A stretch of DNA of 64,000 nt, taken from contig CAYYLL010000008.1 of the NCBI GenBank assembly GCA_964472525.1, positions 1 through 64,000 on the forward strand, read 5' to 3'. Origin of the DNA: SZUA-37 sp964472525. GTDB taxonomy: Bacteria > Pseudomonadota > Gammaproteobacteria > UBA6429 > Thiohalophilaceae. A program made the translations under genes and the position numbers. Shown here piece after piece: positions 37,002-46,692 of the stretch; position 1 is the stretch's first letter; every line of letters begins with the position of its first letter. Under the pieces are notes generated by a model that had not been told where the DNA came from, did no database searches, and was given only the letters and a program-made list of their open reading frames with translations.

Positions 37002-37073
37002 TTAACCACAGAGGCCGCACTGATAAATAGAGTCATTAATGATATTTTTTTTCGGCCGAACCTCTGTGGTTAA
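37002..37073. repeat. long palindrome of the accacagagg type
   Basis: TTAACCACAGAGG at 37002-37014 is repeated in perfect inverted form at 37061-37073, with CCG/CGG extending the stem, around about 46 bases. It lies between convergent genes. The arm sequence recalls a dispersed palindromic intergenic repeat common in environmental proteobacteria. It could also stop transcription from both sides. Confidence 0.7.
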
Positions 37074-37101
37074 TAAAGCGACTCAAAGCCGCCCCTAAAA
37101 T

Positions 37102-37545
37102 CTAGGCAGGTGTATTTTTTTCTACCCACTGATGTCCGCTTACGGTACTTTCTTTCTTCCAGAAGGGTGCGCGGGACTTTAAGGCTTCCATAATATAACG
37201 ATTGGCATCATAAGCGGCAGCACGATGAGCCGACCAGACAGCAACCAGCACAATAGAGTCATTAGGCTGAATGTCACCTACCCGATGAACAATCAATGTA
37301 TCCAGAATTGGCCATTGGTCTTTGGCTTCTTTACATATCGCCTCAAGTGCTGACTCGGTCATGCCCGGATAATGCTCGAGCGCCATACTGGACACCTGAC
37401 GTGCTTCATTAAAATCTCGCATACTGCCGATAAAAATAGTACTGGCACCATATTGCCCCCGACCAAGATCTTCTTCAAGTTGAAGTTGATGCTGCTGCAC
37501 TTCGGCGAAGGGGTCAAACAGGCTTTCTTTTATATAAACAGGCAT
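37102..37545 (-). CDS. moaE: molybdopterin synthase catalytic subunit
   Basis: Transfers sulfur from MoaD to precursor Z (cPMP) to make molybdopterin. The 147-residue protein has FIGSMRDFN, LEHYPGMTE, VHRVGDIQPND and the catalytic-lysine region SRAPFWKKE. The moaD stop is two bases upstream and GGAGG lies across it, so the pair is coupled. Confidence 0.95.
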   Translation of the reverse strand: MPVYIKESLFDPFAEVQQHQLQLEEDLGRGQYGASTIFIGSMRDFNEARQVSSMALEHYPGMTESALEAICKEAKDQWPILDTLIVHRVGDIQPNDSIVLVAVWSAHRAAAYDANRYIMEALKSRAPFWKKESTVSGHQWVEKNTPA

Positions 37546-37547
37546 GT

Positions 37548-37781
37548 TTAACCTCCCGTTACCGGTGGGAAAAAGGCCACTTCATCGTTGTCTTTGACAA
37601 CAATATCTTCATTTGCATACTCCTGATTAATCGCAATCAATGTTTTAGGAGGAAGGCTCGATTGTGCGGTTACTTTCTGCCAGACATCGAGCGCCGTCAA
37701 TCCGGCTGTAAAATCGAGTTGGATTTCATCCATATTAAGTTCTTCACGTAAACGTGCAAAAAATTTGACTGTGATCGACAT
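37548..37781 (-). CDS. moaD: molybdopterin synthase sulfur carrier subunit
   Basis: A 77-residue ubiquitin-like protein ending in the functional Gly-Gly (PPVTGG), which is adenylated and thiocarboxylated to carry sulfur for MoaE. It has the N-terminal KFFARLRE typical of MoaD. First gene of the minus-strand moaD-moaE pair, divergent from moaC across 125 bases. That gap shows no recognisable Moco riboswitch. Confidence 0.95.
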   Translation of the reverse strand: MSITVKFFARLREELNMDEIQLDFTAGLTALDVWQKVTAQSSLPPKTLIAINQEYANEDIVVKDNDEVAFFPPVTGG

Positions 37782-37906
37782 AACCGTCCTGCCTGCTCTG
37801 TGGAGTAATGTTTCAAAAAGACTATATAATGGGTTAGGATCCTACCACAGCATCTTTAATATTAGGACGATATTTGAGCCATTATTCCATAAGGTATTGA
37901 AAAACA

Positions 37907-38389
37907 ATGACTAAACTGACACATTTTACCGCCACGGGTGACGCACATATGGTCAACGTGGGGGATAAGACCATTACTTCACGTGAAGCCATCGCCGAAG
38001 GTTGGATCAGTATGCAAAAAGAAACACTGGCTCTTATTATTGAGGGTGGCCATAAAAAGGGCGATGTACTCGGTATTGCGCGTGTGGCGGGTATTATGGC
38101 CGCGAAGAAAACCGCCGATCTTATTCCTCTTTGCCACCCATTGATGCTGAGCAAGGTGAATATTGAGCTTAAACCCGAAACCGACACCCGGCGCGTTTAT
38201 TGTCGCGCAACGGTTGCCTGTAGCGGACAAACAGGGGTTGAAATGGAAGCACTGCACGCCAGCCAGATTGCCCTACTCACCATTTATGACATGTGCAAAG
38301 CGGTCGACAAGGGGATGACCATTGAGTCGGTTCGTTTAGTTGAAAAACAAGGGGGCAAATCAGGCCATTGGAAAAGACCTCAAAAATAA
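37907..38389 (+). CDS. moaC: cyclic pyranopterin monophosphate synthase
   Basis: Converts the MoaA product to cyclic pyranopterin monophosphate in molybdenum cofactor synthesis. The 160-residue protein has MVNVGDK, the active-site LIPLCHPL, GQTGVEMEAL and DMCKAVDKGM motifs. Full length. moaA and molybdoenzymes are not in the window. Confidence 0.96.
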   Translation: MTKLTHFTATGDAHMVNVGDKTITSREAIAEGWISMQKETLALIIEGGHKKGDVLGIARVAGIMAAKKTADLIPLCHPLMLSKVNIELKPETDTRRVYCRATVACSGQTGVEMEALHASQIALLTIYDMCKAVDKGMTIESVRLVEKQGGKSGHWKRPQK

Positions 38390-38424
38390 AAACCAACAAA
38401 GTAGAAACTTGTGAGTAGTGCTAC

Positions 38425-38700
38425 TTAAACCGTGACATTACCAACATGAATAGAACGGGCTTTACGTCGGTCGAGTAGCAAACGGCGCTCTTCTGTCACC
38501 AATTCTTTATTACAGTCATAAAAGGGAAAAATAAGTTGTTCTTTACTTCGCCGACGTTCCATAAACGCAACACGTCGTTGGTGGCTATCCCTGCTGAGTA
38601 AAAAGAATATCACCGCAAGCGTGGCAAAAAATAAAACAATCGCTAAAACAATGAGTGTTCCATCAAAAAAAGCAAATAATGTTTCCATCCATTTATCCAT
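38425..38700 (-). CDS. small single-span membrane protein
   Basis: About 92 residues with one hydrophobic helix (roughly residues 7-35, FDGTLIVLAIVLFF onward) followed by a basic cytoplasmic tail rich in Arg (RRVAFMERRRSK, RRLLLDRRKAR). No family was recognised. ATG at 38700 was chosen over an upstream TTG; another ATG lies four codons in. It sits between moaC and mutH on the opposite strand. Existence as a gene is likely from the coherent membrane/tail organisation but not certain. Confidence 0.55.
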   Translation of the reverse strand: MDKWMETLFAFFDGTLIVLAIVLFFATLAVIFFLLSRDSHQRRVAFMERRRSKEQLIFPFYDCNKELVTEERRLLLDRRKARSIHVGNVTV

Positions 38701-38836
38701 CCATAAATAATTAATATTTTTAGGTATCACCAAGCCCCTTAACTATTAGATTTATATATTTAGGGCTACTCATACACTGAACGATAACGCATAATAGCCG
38801 AACTAAAACACAATAAACTGCGATATATTTCACACT

Positions 38837-39520
38837 ATGGCAAGCAGACAGGTAAGTCCCCCCTCTTCTGTAGAAGAATTATTGAATAATTGCCGTCAAC
38901 TTGCCGGATTAAGCCTTGGCGATCTGGCACGACAAACTCAATCTTCGTTACCAATATCTCCTGCTCATGCCAAAGGATGGGTCGGACAACAGGCTGAAAA
39001 ATTCTTAGGAGCAAGTGCGGGTTCGAAAGCTGAGCCGGATTTTCCAAACCTTGGAATTGAGCTTAAAACCCTGCCCTTGAATGCTAACGGTCAACCACAA
39101 GAATCAACCTATGTTTGCCATATTCAATTAATGGCACTGAACCAACAACACTGGCAGCAAGCTTGGGTCAACAAAAAACTTCAACGGGTTTTGTGGCTGC
39201 CTTACGAAGCCAACAAAAACATCGAATATGCCAAACGTAAAATGGGCCACGCCATCCTATGGCAACCTTCACCTAACCAAGCTCGACAGTTACAACAAGA
39301 CTGGGAAGAAATAATGGAAAAACTTTGCATGGGAGAACAACAACAACTTAGCGCCCATCATGGTCAGTTTTTACAGGTACGCCCCAAGGCTGCTAATGCC
39401 AAAGCCCTCACAAACGCCTACGATGAACACGGTGAGCGCTGCCAAACTTTACCTCTTGGTTTCTATTTAAGACCTGACTTTACCCGTGAAATACTCGAAA
39501 ATAGCTATTTACGCTCATAA
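38837..39520 (+). CDS. mutH: DNA mismatch repair endonuclease MutH
   Basis: Nicks the unmethylated strand at hemimethylated GATC sites during methyl-directed mismatch repair. The 227-residue protein has the catalytic Asp, Glu and Lys in PDFPNLGIELKTLP, and the KGWVGQQAEKFLGA segment before it. Its presence implies Dam methylation and supports a gammaproteobacterial host. Confidence 0.95.
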   Translation: MASRQVSPPSSVEELLNNCRQLAGLSLGDLARQTQSSLPISPAHAKGWVGQQAEKFLGASAGSKAEPDFPNLGIELKTLPLNANGQPQESTYVCHIQLMALNQQHWQQAWVNKKLQRVLWLPYEANKNIEYAKRKMGHAILWQPSPNQARQLQQDWEEIMEKLCMGEQQQLSAHHGQFLQVRPKAANAKALTNAYDEHGERCQTLPLGFYLRPDFTREILENSYLRS

Positions 39521-39669
39521 ATGCTTAAAAAATAACCAAATAGAATAAATCTCGCCAAAATAAGCAAAAGCTTAATGATTTCCCCCCATTTGCCGATATA
39601 GAACATAGGGTTACGCCAAATAAGATAGCAGCACCATATATCCAAACGTACCGGGACAACCAAGCAAAC

Positions 39670-41109
39670 ATGAGTGAAGAAAAACTACAGCAATGGGTTA
39701 ATCACCTAAGCCAGCGTGAATTACCGATCTTTAAATATTCATTGATTGCAATTACCGAAATTACAGCCCGCGAAAATAGTTCGAGCAATGAACTATCAAG
39801 TGCCATCCTGAAAGATGTTAACCTCACCGCACGTATATTACGTCTATCGAATAGTTATATTTATAATCCTTCACATACTCGCGTCAACACCGTTACCCAC
39901 GCTGTCATGCTACTCGGGTTTAATTTAGTGCGTGATATTAGTATTTCACTCGCTATTATTGATACTCTGCTAAAAGGTAACAAAGAAACACATATCATGA
40001 AATTAATGGCACGGACATTTCATGCTGCCGTTCAGGCCCGTACCATTGCCGAACAATTAAATGATGAATCGCCTGAAGAAATTTTTATAGCGGCACTTCT
40101 TTACAATATTGGTGAATTGACTTTTTGTTGTGTTGATAGCCAGTCAAGCGAACAATTAATTAACAGTCGGCTTATTACAACGGATGAACGCTACGAACAA
40201 ATGCAATATGATGTACTGGGTTTTAGTTTTAAAAATCTCACTGAAAAATTAACCCAAGACTGGCAATTAAGCGAGCTACTACGAGACACCTTACATAACT
40301 GTAACAAGCCTGCAAACCGTTGCCAACATATCCTGCACGGTAATGCGATAGCCGCCGCGGCTGAGCATGGATGGCAGTCACCTGAAACAGACAAAGAACT
40401 TTCAGCATTGGCCAAACATTTAAACACGGATTTGAAAGAAACAACCCGATTTGTACATGACAATGTAGAAACAGCCGTAGACGTAGCACGAGAATTTGGT
40501 GCACGTGCAGCAGCAGAATTTATTCCAAGTCTAGATACCACTCATAAAGATAATAGCATCCCCCCTGAACTGGAAGAAAAAAATCAGTACCTAGTACCCG
40601 ACTACATGCTACAACTTTCTATCCTTAGAGAACTTTCAGGGATACTGAATAAAAAACCAGCTCTAAACACTATTTTAACCATGGTACTAGAAGGAATTTA
40701 TCGTGGTATTGGCATGGACCGTGCCGTTCTTATCTTTATTAACCCGACAAAAACAGAAGCACGCGCAAAAATTGCATTAGGAATTAAAAATCATGAGTTT
40801 CAGAATGATTTTGTGTTCAGGATTGACATGGACAAGCCTAACCTATTACAACAAATATTAATCTACAATCGAAGTTATTGGATTAAAAATGATAACGAAG
40901 GCCAGCAACTCGTTACTAAAAATATGAAACAGATTTTAAATACCGAAACATTCTTTATTGCACCTATTACCGTTGAAAACAAAACGGTTGGTCTTTTTTA
41001 TGCCGATCGACAACCCAGTAGTCGTACATTGGACAATGAAAGTTTTGAAAGCTTTAAACATTTCACCCAAGAAGCCTGTATTGCTTTAAAATTTATTAAA
41101 CAAAAATAA
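39670..41109 (+). CDS. HDOD-GAF signalling protein with degenerate HD motif
   Basis: A 479-residue cytoplasmic protein: an HDOD domain (about 15-215) followed by a linker and a C-terminal GAF domain (about 325-475). The usual LLHDIG reads LLYNIGE, so metal binding and hydrolysis are lost and a scaffold or sensory role is likely. It retains DVNLTARILRLSN and the HAVMLLGFN segment of the family. It is monocistronic by spacing. A different HDOD protein at 14920 keeps the HD pair. Confidence 0.88.
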   Translation: MSEEKLQQWVNHLSQRELPIFKYSLIAITEITARENSSSNELSSAILKDVNLTARILRLSNSYIYNPSHTRVNTVTHAVMLLGFNLVRDISISLAIIDTLLKGNKETHIMKLMARTFHAAVQARTIAEQLNDESPEEIFIAALLYNIGELTFCCVDSQSSEQLINSRLITTDERYEQMQYDVLGFSFKNLTEKLTQDWQLSELLRDTLHNCNKPANRCQHILHGNAIAAAAEHGWQSPETDKELSALAKHLNTDLKETTRFVHDNVETAVDVAREFGARAAAEFIPSLDTTHKDNSIPPELEEKNQYLVPDYMLQLSILRELSGILNKKPALNTILTMVLEGIYRGIGMDRAVLIFINPTKTEARAKIALGIKNHEFQNDFVFRIDMDKPNLLQQILIYNRSYWIKNDNEGQQLVTKNMKQILNTETFFIAPITVENKTVGLFYADRQPSSRTLDNESFESFKHFTQEACIALKFIKQK

Positions 41110-41184
41110 AGGTCGTCATCAAGCATTCACTCAGAAATTTTTATTAGGTATACTATAAAACCAATTCAACTGAGCGTCCTAACG

Positions 41185-42030
41185 ATGACAAGCCAAAACA
41201 CATCCAGTCAGCCTGTTGACAAACAAAAACAGGCTATCATCACTAATTTTAATCTGGTCGCATCAGGTTACGATAACCCGGCACAACGCTACTTTCCAAT
41301 GTGTGCCGATCGGATGGCTGAATACCTAAAACCCAAACCGGGCAATCGTGTGCTTGATATCGCCACGGGCACCGGCATGGTTGCAACGGCGATGGCGCAA
41401 GCAATCTTGCCGGATGGTCGGGTACAAGGTATTGACCTCTCTAGCGGCATGTTAGATAAAGCATTTAAAAACATAAACAAGCTGGGACTCAGCAATATTG
41501 ACCTACATGAAATGGATGCTGAAAAACTCGACTTTAAAAGTAATTATTTTGATTTTGTCAGTTGTGGGTTTGGAATATTTTTTTTAACTGATATGTTGGG
41601 TGGACTAAAAGAATGGTTGCGCGTTCTTAAATCTGATGGCCGCCTTATATTTACAACTTTTGAAGCCAGCTCGTTTGGTAGCTTAATGACCACCTTTATT
41701 GAACAACTAAGTGAGTTTGATGTTTATGTTGACACTCAAAAAGAACGCTTAGGTAAAATGCAAACCTGTGAAACTTATCTTGAACAAGCTGGCTACAACG
41801 ATATTCAAATTCATAGTGAACAACTAGGCTACCACCTAGCCAATGAAAATGACTGGTGGGATATTATTATGAATAGTGCCTTACGCGGCTTCGTTACCCA
41901 ACTTGATGCCATGCAGTTTGCAAAATTTAGGGCTAAACATCTAGCTGAAATTAAGAAACTAAAAACCGATAAAGGTATTTGGCTAGATATTAATATTATT
42001 TTCTCTACCGGGAAAAAACCCGTTAAATAA
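41185..42030 (+). CDS. class I SAM-dependent methyltransferase
   Basis: A 281-residue UbiE/COQ5-like Rossmann methyltransferase. Motif I is VLDIATGTGMVA and the acidic end of strand 2 is GIDLSSGML. Motif II (YFDFVSCGFGIFFL) and the LRVLKSDGRL post-III segment follow. The C-terminal third is unlike UbiE and probably sets substrate specificity, which cannot be assigned. No operon partner is apparent. Confidence 0.85.
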   Translation: MTSQNTSSQPVDKQKQAIITNFNLVASGYDNPAQRYFPMCADRMAEYLKPKPGNRVLDIATGTGMVATAMAQAILPDGRVQGIDLSSGMLDKAFKNINKLGLSNIDLHEMDAEKLDFKSNYFDFVSCGFGIFFLTDMLGGLKEWLRVLKSDGRLIFTTFEASSFGSLMTTFIEQLSEFDVYVDTQKERLGKMQTCETYLEQAGYNDIQIHSEQLGYHLANENDWWDIIMNSALRGFVTQLDAMQFAKFRAKHLAEIKKLKTDKGIWLDINIIFSTGKKPVK

Positions 42031-42066
42031 AATTATTTATATATCCTCAAAATTGGAAAACAAAAA

Positions 42067-42756
42067 TCAATCCCCGATAGGAATAATACTAAACTCTTTA
42101 ATTTTTTCATTTTCCATTAAAGCATTCGATAAGTGATAAAACGCATTAGCATTGTAGGCATAAATCGTCATTTGGTAATCAAATAAGTGACTTTCATTAT
42201 TCAGCTCAAAACTTAAATTCGATTCTTTAACATTATAAAGATGAATAAATTGAAGCAAAGTATCTCGTTCCATGATGTCTTTGCGTTTAAAACTGACTTT
42301 AAAATGCCCAAAATGTCGTGTTGGCATTTTTCGTTCGACCCAGCCAAAACCACCCAATACAATTAAGGTCATAAATGTTGCAAAAAATGCAGCACTGAAA
42401 AATCCCATTCCCACCAGAATACCAATCGCGGCCGTCACCCAAATTGAAGCAGCCGTTGTTAAGCCACGAATGGTTAACTTTTCTCGCATAATGACACCGG
42501 CGCCGAGAAAACCAATACCCGTCATAATACCTTGAGCCATTCGGGTGGGATCAATACGAATGGTCTCTACCGGAACACCAGCTAATAAATCCCATTGGTA
42601 TGTCGTAAGCAGCATTAACAAAGACGATGCAATACAAACCAGTGAATGAGTTCGCAATCCGGCTGGCCGGCCATGAAAAGCACGTTCGAGCCCAACAACA
42701 GCACCGGCGAACAGTGCCAGCCCCAACCGAATCAGAATCACATTATAATCGGTCAT
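42067..42756 (-). CDS. MgtC/SapB family membrane protein
   Basis: A 229-residue protein with an N-terminal MgtC membrane domain of about five helices (GLERAFHGRPAGLRTHSLV, IGFLGAGVI, GLTTAASIWVTAAIG) and a soluble ACT-like C-terminal domain (about 150-229). Relatives affect magnesium homeostasis and the F-ATPase in pathogens; in free-living bacteria the role is unclear. AAGGA precedes ATG at 42756; a GTG one codon earlier is less likely. Confidence 0.9.
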   Translation of the reverse strand: MTDYNVILIRLGLALFAGAVVGLERAFHGRPAGLRTHSLVCIASSLLMLLTTYQWDLLAGVPVETIRIDPTRMAQGIMTGIGFLGAGVIMREKLTIRGLTTAASIWVTAAIGILVGMGFFSAAFFATFMTLIVLGGFGWVERKMPTRHFGHFKVSFKRKDIMERDTLLQFIHLYNVKESNLSFELNNESHLFDYQMTIYAYNANAFYHLSNALMENEKIKEFSIIPIGD

Positions 42757-42892
42757 CACACATCCTTTTTGGCTATTATCTTTAAATTATGGCTTATATT
42801 TATCATTTATGCAGTTTTTGAAGCCGCATTTATTTGTAGTTGAATAAACAAGCCGTATAATACGTTTTTTTTAATACGTCAGGTTTAACCTT

Positions 42893-43582
42893 ATGAGTAC
42901 TCAGGATAACAACGATTCAAACATTAAAACCGTCAGTGAAAATACCGATGAATTACTAAAGCAACGTTTAATAACTTACAAAGAACACATTGATGATTTG
43001 CCTGAACAAACTCACCCACGTGACCGCGCCTTGCTTGAACTTAATATGGCTGAAACATTAGTCGGCTTAAAACGTGGTGAAGAAGCATGGAATATCGCAC
43101 GCACGGCTTTTGATGTTTTTCTTGAACACCAGTCTTGGCAAGATGCCGTTGAAGCCTTGGTTGTTTTATACATGGCCGAGCAACCGGCATCTATTATTGC
43201 ACTTGGTCAGGCCGCTTGGTTGGCAGTCAGTTTCCCTATCAGTCCGGAAACAAGTTTTGCCGTAATGACCCACTTAATCGATGAAATGCCTCCCACAGCA
43301 GACGGTGCGGCCGTTGCTGCCATTGTTGCGCAGTATGTTGTTGACTTACGCGCAACCGATGAAGAACACGAAAGTCTGTCCTTTTTAACTCGCAATGTTT
43401 TAGTCAAAGTTGCTGAATCACATAGTGGTATTAAATCCCAAAAAGAACTGGACATTTGGCGACTTAAATTGGAACTTAATGAGCCTGAAAAGTTCTTACC
43501 GAGAATGTCATTAGTTATTGGTGCAATTGTTGAAGATAACTGGTGGTTTGATCGAGATAAATTACGTGAGTTAATGGACTAA
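42893..43582 (+). CDS. conserved all-helical protein, TPR-like
   Basis: A 229-residue cytoplasmic protein without recognised family. Its helical pairs with repeating Ala/Leu pattern (LLELNMAETLVGLKRGEEAW, ALVVLYMAEQPASIIALGQA) look like tetratricopeptide-type repeats, so it may be a protein-interaction adaptor. The phosphoethanolamine-transferase gene begins 11 bases after its stop, suggesting cotranscription. Confidence 0.65.
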   Translation: MSTQDNNDSNIKTVSENTDELLKQRLITYKEHIDDLPEQTHPRDRALLELNMAETLVGLKRGEEAWNIARTAFDVFLEHQSWQDAVEALVVLYMAEQPASIIALGQAAWLAVSFPISPETSFAVMTHLIDEMPPTADGAAVAAIVAQYVVDLRATDEEHESLSFLTRNVLVKVAESHSGIKSQKELDIWRLKLELNEPEKFLPRMSLVIGAIVEDNWWFDRDKLRELMD

Positions 43583-43593
43583 AACGGTCCAGT

Positions 43594-45204
43594 ATGAAAA
43601 TCCAAACATTAAAAAAAATTCCTGCCGTTAGCCAGTCTTTCCTTATTGTATTAACCGCACTTTTTTTAGTGCTGTTTGATAATGCCAGTTTTTTTTCCAA
43701 TGTTGTAAAAATTTATCCTGCTACATTCTCTAGCCTTCCCTTTCTTGTTTCTCTGTTTTTTTTGTTACTCAGCTTTATCATCGTCCTGTTTGCTATCGTC
43801 AGTTATAAACATACGATCAAACCCGTATTAATGATTATATTATTAATATCGGCTGTTAGCAGTTATTTCATGAATAGTTACAACATAATCATTGATGAAA
43901 ACATGCTAAGAAATATCATACAAACGAACCCTTCTGAAGCACTGGACTTAATCAATATAAAACTTATCTTGTATTTAATATTTATGGGGCTGCTGCCTTG
44001 CTACCTTATATACAAGATAAAGATAAAAGAAAGTACATTTAAATCTGCTATTAAAAGTAAAATAAAAATCATTTTACTTTTAATAATAACGATAGTTTTA
44101 ATAATTTTTAGCTTTAGCAAAAATTATGCGTCTTTTATTCGCGAACAAAAGACATTACGTTTATACACCAATCCTGTTTTTTATATTTATTCAACTGGTA
44201 AATATATTTCTAGCAGCTTTAAAATACAGAATTTACCGCTCAAGCTTATTGGACAAGATGCAACGATAGATAAAAATGATACGGGTAAAAAACTTGTTAT
44301 TCTCGTTGTCGGTGAAACCGCAAGAGCAGACCGATTTTCATTAAACGGTTACTCTAAAAAAACAAATCCATTACTTGAAAAAGAGGACCTGATTAGCTTT
44401 AAAAATATGTACTCCTGTGGAACATCAACCGCCGTCTCGGTTCCCTGTATGTTTTCAAAATTTACAAGAGAACAATACGATGCAGAAAAAGGCCAAACTT
44501 ATGAAAATATTCTGGACGTACTATCTCGAGCCGGAGTCAATGTTTTATGGCGTGATAACAATTCTGACTCAAAAGGTGTCGCTTTACGAATACCTTATGA
44601 GAATTATCAAACTAAAAAGCTAAATCCCATCTGTGACACGGAATGTCGTGATGAAGGCATGTTAGTTGGCTTACAAAAGTATATAAATAATCACAAAGGT
44701 AATATTCTGATTGTCCTTCACCAAATGGGAAATCACGGCCCAGCCTACTACAAACGTTATCCTAAAAAGTTTGAAATTTTCACACCTGCTTGTAAGGACA
44801 AGAATTTGGAAAACTGTACTGAAGAACAAATTAATAACAGTTATGATAATTCCATTGCTTACACTGATTATTTTTTATCAAAAGCCATTCAATTACTTAA
44901 GAAAAATTCAGCTAACTATGAAACGGCATTATATTATATAAGCGATCATGGTGAATCATTAGGTGAAAAGGGTATTTATTTGCATGGTATGCCTTACTTT
45001 ATTGCACCTGATTCACAAAAACATGTTGCATCTATTTTTTGGGCTGGCAAACGATTGAAAATTGATAGAGAAAAATTAAAGGCGAAAGAAACTCAAGCAC
45101 TGTCGCATGATAATATTTTTCATACATTACTTGGATTATTCGGGGTTAAAACAAAAATTTATAATAAGAAACTGGATATGCTTGATCATACGGAAAAAAA
45201 CTAA
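43594..45204 (+). CDS. EptA-like phosphoethanolamine transferase
   Basis: A 536-residue inner-membrane enzyme with five N-terminal helices (to about residue 165) and a periplasmic sulfatase-fold domain. The nucleophile Thr is in VVGETARADRFSLNGY. The SCGTSTAVSVPCMFS and SDHGESLGEKGIYLHG motifs supply zinc and substrate residues, and paired cysteines stabilise the domain as in EptA. It likely adds phosphoethanolamine to lipid A or another glycan, changing surface charge. The acceptor cannot be fixed by sequence alone. It lies after an unknown helical protein gene. Confidence 0.9.
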   Translation: MKIQTLKKIPAVSQSFLIVLTALFLVLFDNASFFSNVVKIYPATFSSLPFLVSLFFLLLSFIIVLFAIVSYKHTIKPVLMIILLISAVSSYFMNSYNIIIDENMLRNIIQTNPSEALDLINIKLILYLIFMGLLPCYLIYKIKIKESTFKSAIKSKIKIILLLIITIVLIIFSFSKNYASFIREQKTLRLYTNPVFYIYSTGKYISSSFKIQNLPLKLIGQDATIDKNDTGKKLVILVVGETARADRFSLNGYSKKTNPLLEKEDLISFKNMYSCGTSTAVSVPCMFSKFTREQYDAEKGQTYENILDVLSRAGVNVLWRDNNSDSKGVALRIPYENYQTKKLNPICDTECRDEGMLVGLQKYINNHKGNILIVLHQMGNHGPAYYKRYPKKFEIFTPACKDKNLENCTEEQINNSYDNSIAYTDYFLSKAIQLLKKNSANYETALYYISDHGESLGEKGIYLHGMPYFIAPDSQKHVASIFWAGKRLKIDREKLKAKETQALSHDNIFHTLLGLFGVKTKIYNKKLDMLDHTEKN

Positions 45205-46692
45205 TTATTTATTCTTCTTTGCTACATCATCTTCTGGCGTATCAGCTTTAGCCTTATGTACAATCGCGGTACGATCCCGACCATGTAATTTTGCATCATA
45301 CAAGGCTTCATCTGCACGTTGAATCATGGTTGCAGCCGTATCATTCACCGCAAATAAGGTTAAGCCCGCCGAAAAAGAGGGTACTTTAACCTGAATATGC
45401 CCATCTTCAATAAAACTTTGTTTCGCCTTATTCCTAACTTTATCCATTGCTGCTAATGCACCCTGCTCACTTGTATTTGGAAATAAAACTGCAAATTCTT
45501 CACCGCCGTACCGACAAACCAGATCGTGCTGCCGGAAAATAGTAAATAATTTACTCGCATAATATTTCAACACCTGATCACCAACAGGATGCCCATACTT
45601 ATCATTAACTTGTTTAAAATAATCCAGATCCACCATAGCAAGTGCTAAATTAAAATTATAACGTTGTGCCCGCCCCATCTCATCATCTAACCGACGCATA
45701 AAGGCACGACGATTAGGTAAGCCAGTAAGTTCATCAGTAATACTCAATTGCCTAACTCTTGCAAGTTCACTGCTTAAGTGACGACTATCTGTTTCTACCA
45801 TCTGAAAATATTTTTTTGCATCATCCAGATTAAGTAACAACACTTTATGCGCTTCAATTAATCCATCAACATCATCAGCTAATGCTTCACGTAATATTTC
45901 AATATCATTAATGGTATTCGCTTCTTTTAAGCCATTACTGATCACTTCTAACATCACGCCAAACTGCTCATGTTTTGCAACCGTTTCATTAATTCGTTCG
46001 GTTAATTCGCTACGCACATAATCTGATTTCCCAGATTGTTCTGATAAATAATTTTCATATTCGCCTTGCATCTTCTTATCTGAACCAGACTTATCAGCGT
46101 TTACTTTATAATTAGGTAATAGCTCGTCAATCAGGTCTTCTAACGGATTTTTCTTATCAATAGTAACAGACTCGGTTTCAACTGGAATAAACAATTCTGA
46201 ATGATTAACCGGTTTCTTCTCCTCTGCCCCATAATAATCAAGCAAAGGTAATAAGGCATCACGAATAATTTGTTCGTCCAGTGCTTCCATTCTCGCCATA
46301 TGTAATAAATACATATCAATAAACTTGCGTAAAGACTGGATCTCAATACTACTAATAGGCAACTGTAATTGTTTTTGAATAAGTTTAACTTGCAAATGTA
46401 AAGAGGAACCCGGTGTAAGGTGTTTCAGATACGTTGTGAGAAAATTATGCACAATAGTAAGCAAAACTGATTCGCGCTTAATATGTTCAGCTTCACTTTC
46501 TTTTAAAATACGTTCGATCTGTTTGAATAAAACACTACCTGTGGTCGAAGTATTTAATTCATCCAGCAAGGATAAAGTACGCCGTAATGCCGATGAACTG
46601 GTATTTGGTTCAGTGAGTGAGGTTGACCCTGATGTCGATATAGATATCGATTCGGGCGCTTCTAATTCATTATCAGTATCTCTGATTGTCAT
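45205..46692 (-). CDS. diguanylate cyclase (GGDEF) with helical N-terminus
   Basis: A 495-residue soluble protein. Residues 1-310 are helical and acidic, with a possible coiled coil before the catalytic domain, and match no family I can name. The GGDEF domain (about 320-475) has an intact GGEEF signature (396-400) and an I-site RQHD five residues before it, so an active, product-inhibited c-di-GMP synthase is expected. It is convergent with the phosphoethanolamine transferase with abutting stops. The only intact stand-alone cyclase in the window. Confidence 0.92.
   Translation of the reverse strand: MTIRDTDNELEAPESISISTSGSTSLTEPNTSSSALRRTLSLLDELNTSTTGSVLFKQIERILKESEAEHIKRESVLLTIVHNFLTTYLKHLTPGSSLHLQVKLIQKQLQLPISSIEIQSLRKFIDMYLLHMARMEALDEQIIRDALLPLLDYYGAEEKKPVNHSELFIPVETESVTIDKKNPLEDLIDELLPNYKVNADKSGSDKKMQGEYENYLSEQSGKSDYVRSELTERINETVAKHEQFGVMLEVISNGLKEANTINDIEILREALADDVDGLIEAHKVLLLNLDDAKKYFQMVETDSRHLSSELARVRQLSITDELTGLPNRRAFMRRLDDEMGRAQRYNFNLALAMVDLDYFKQVNDKYGHPVGDQVLKYYASKLFTIFRQHDLVCRYGGEEFAVLFPNTSEQGALAAMDKVRNKAKQSFIEDGHIQVKVPSFSAGLTLFAVNDTAATMIQRADEALYDAKLHGRDRTAIVHKAKADTPEDDVAKKNK

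Noticed and set aside
37782..37906. Moco riboswitch between moaD and moaC
   Set aside because: The gap is only 125 bases and must hold two promoters; no matching conserved helices were visible.
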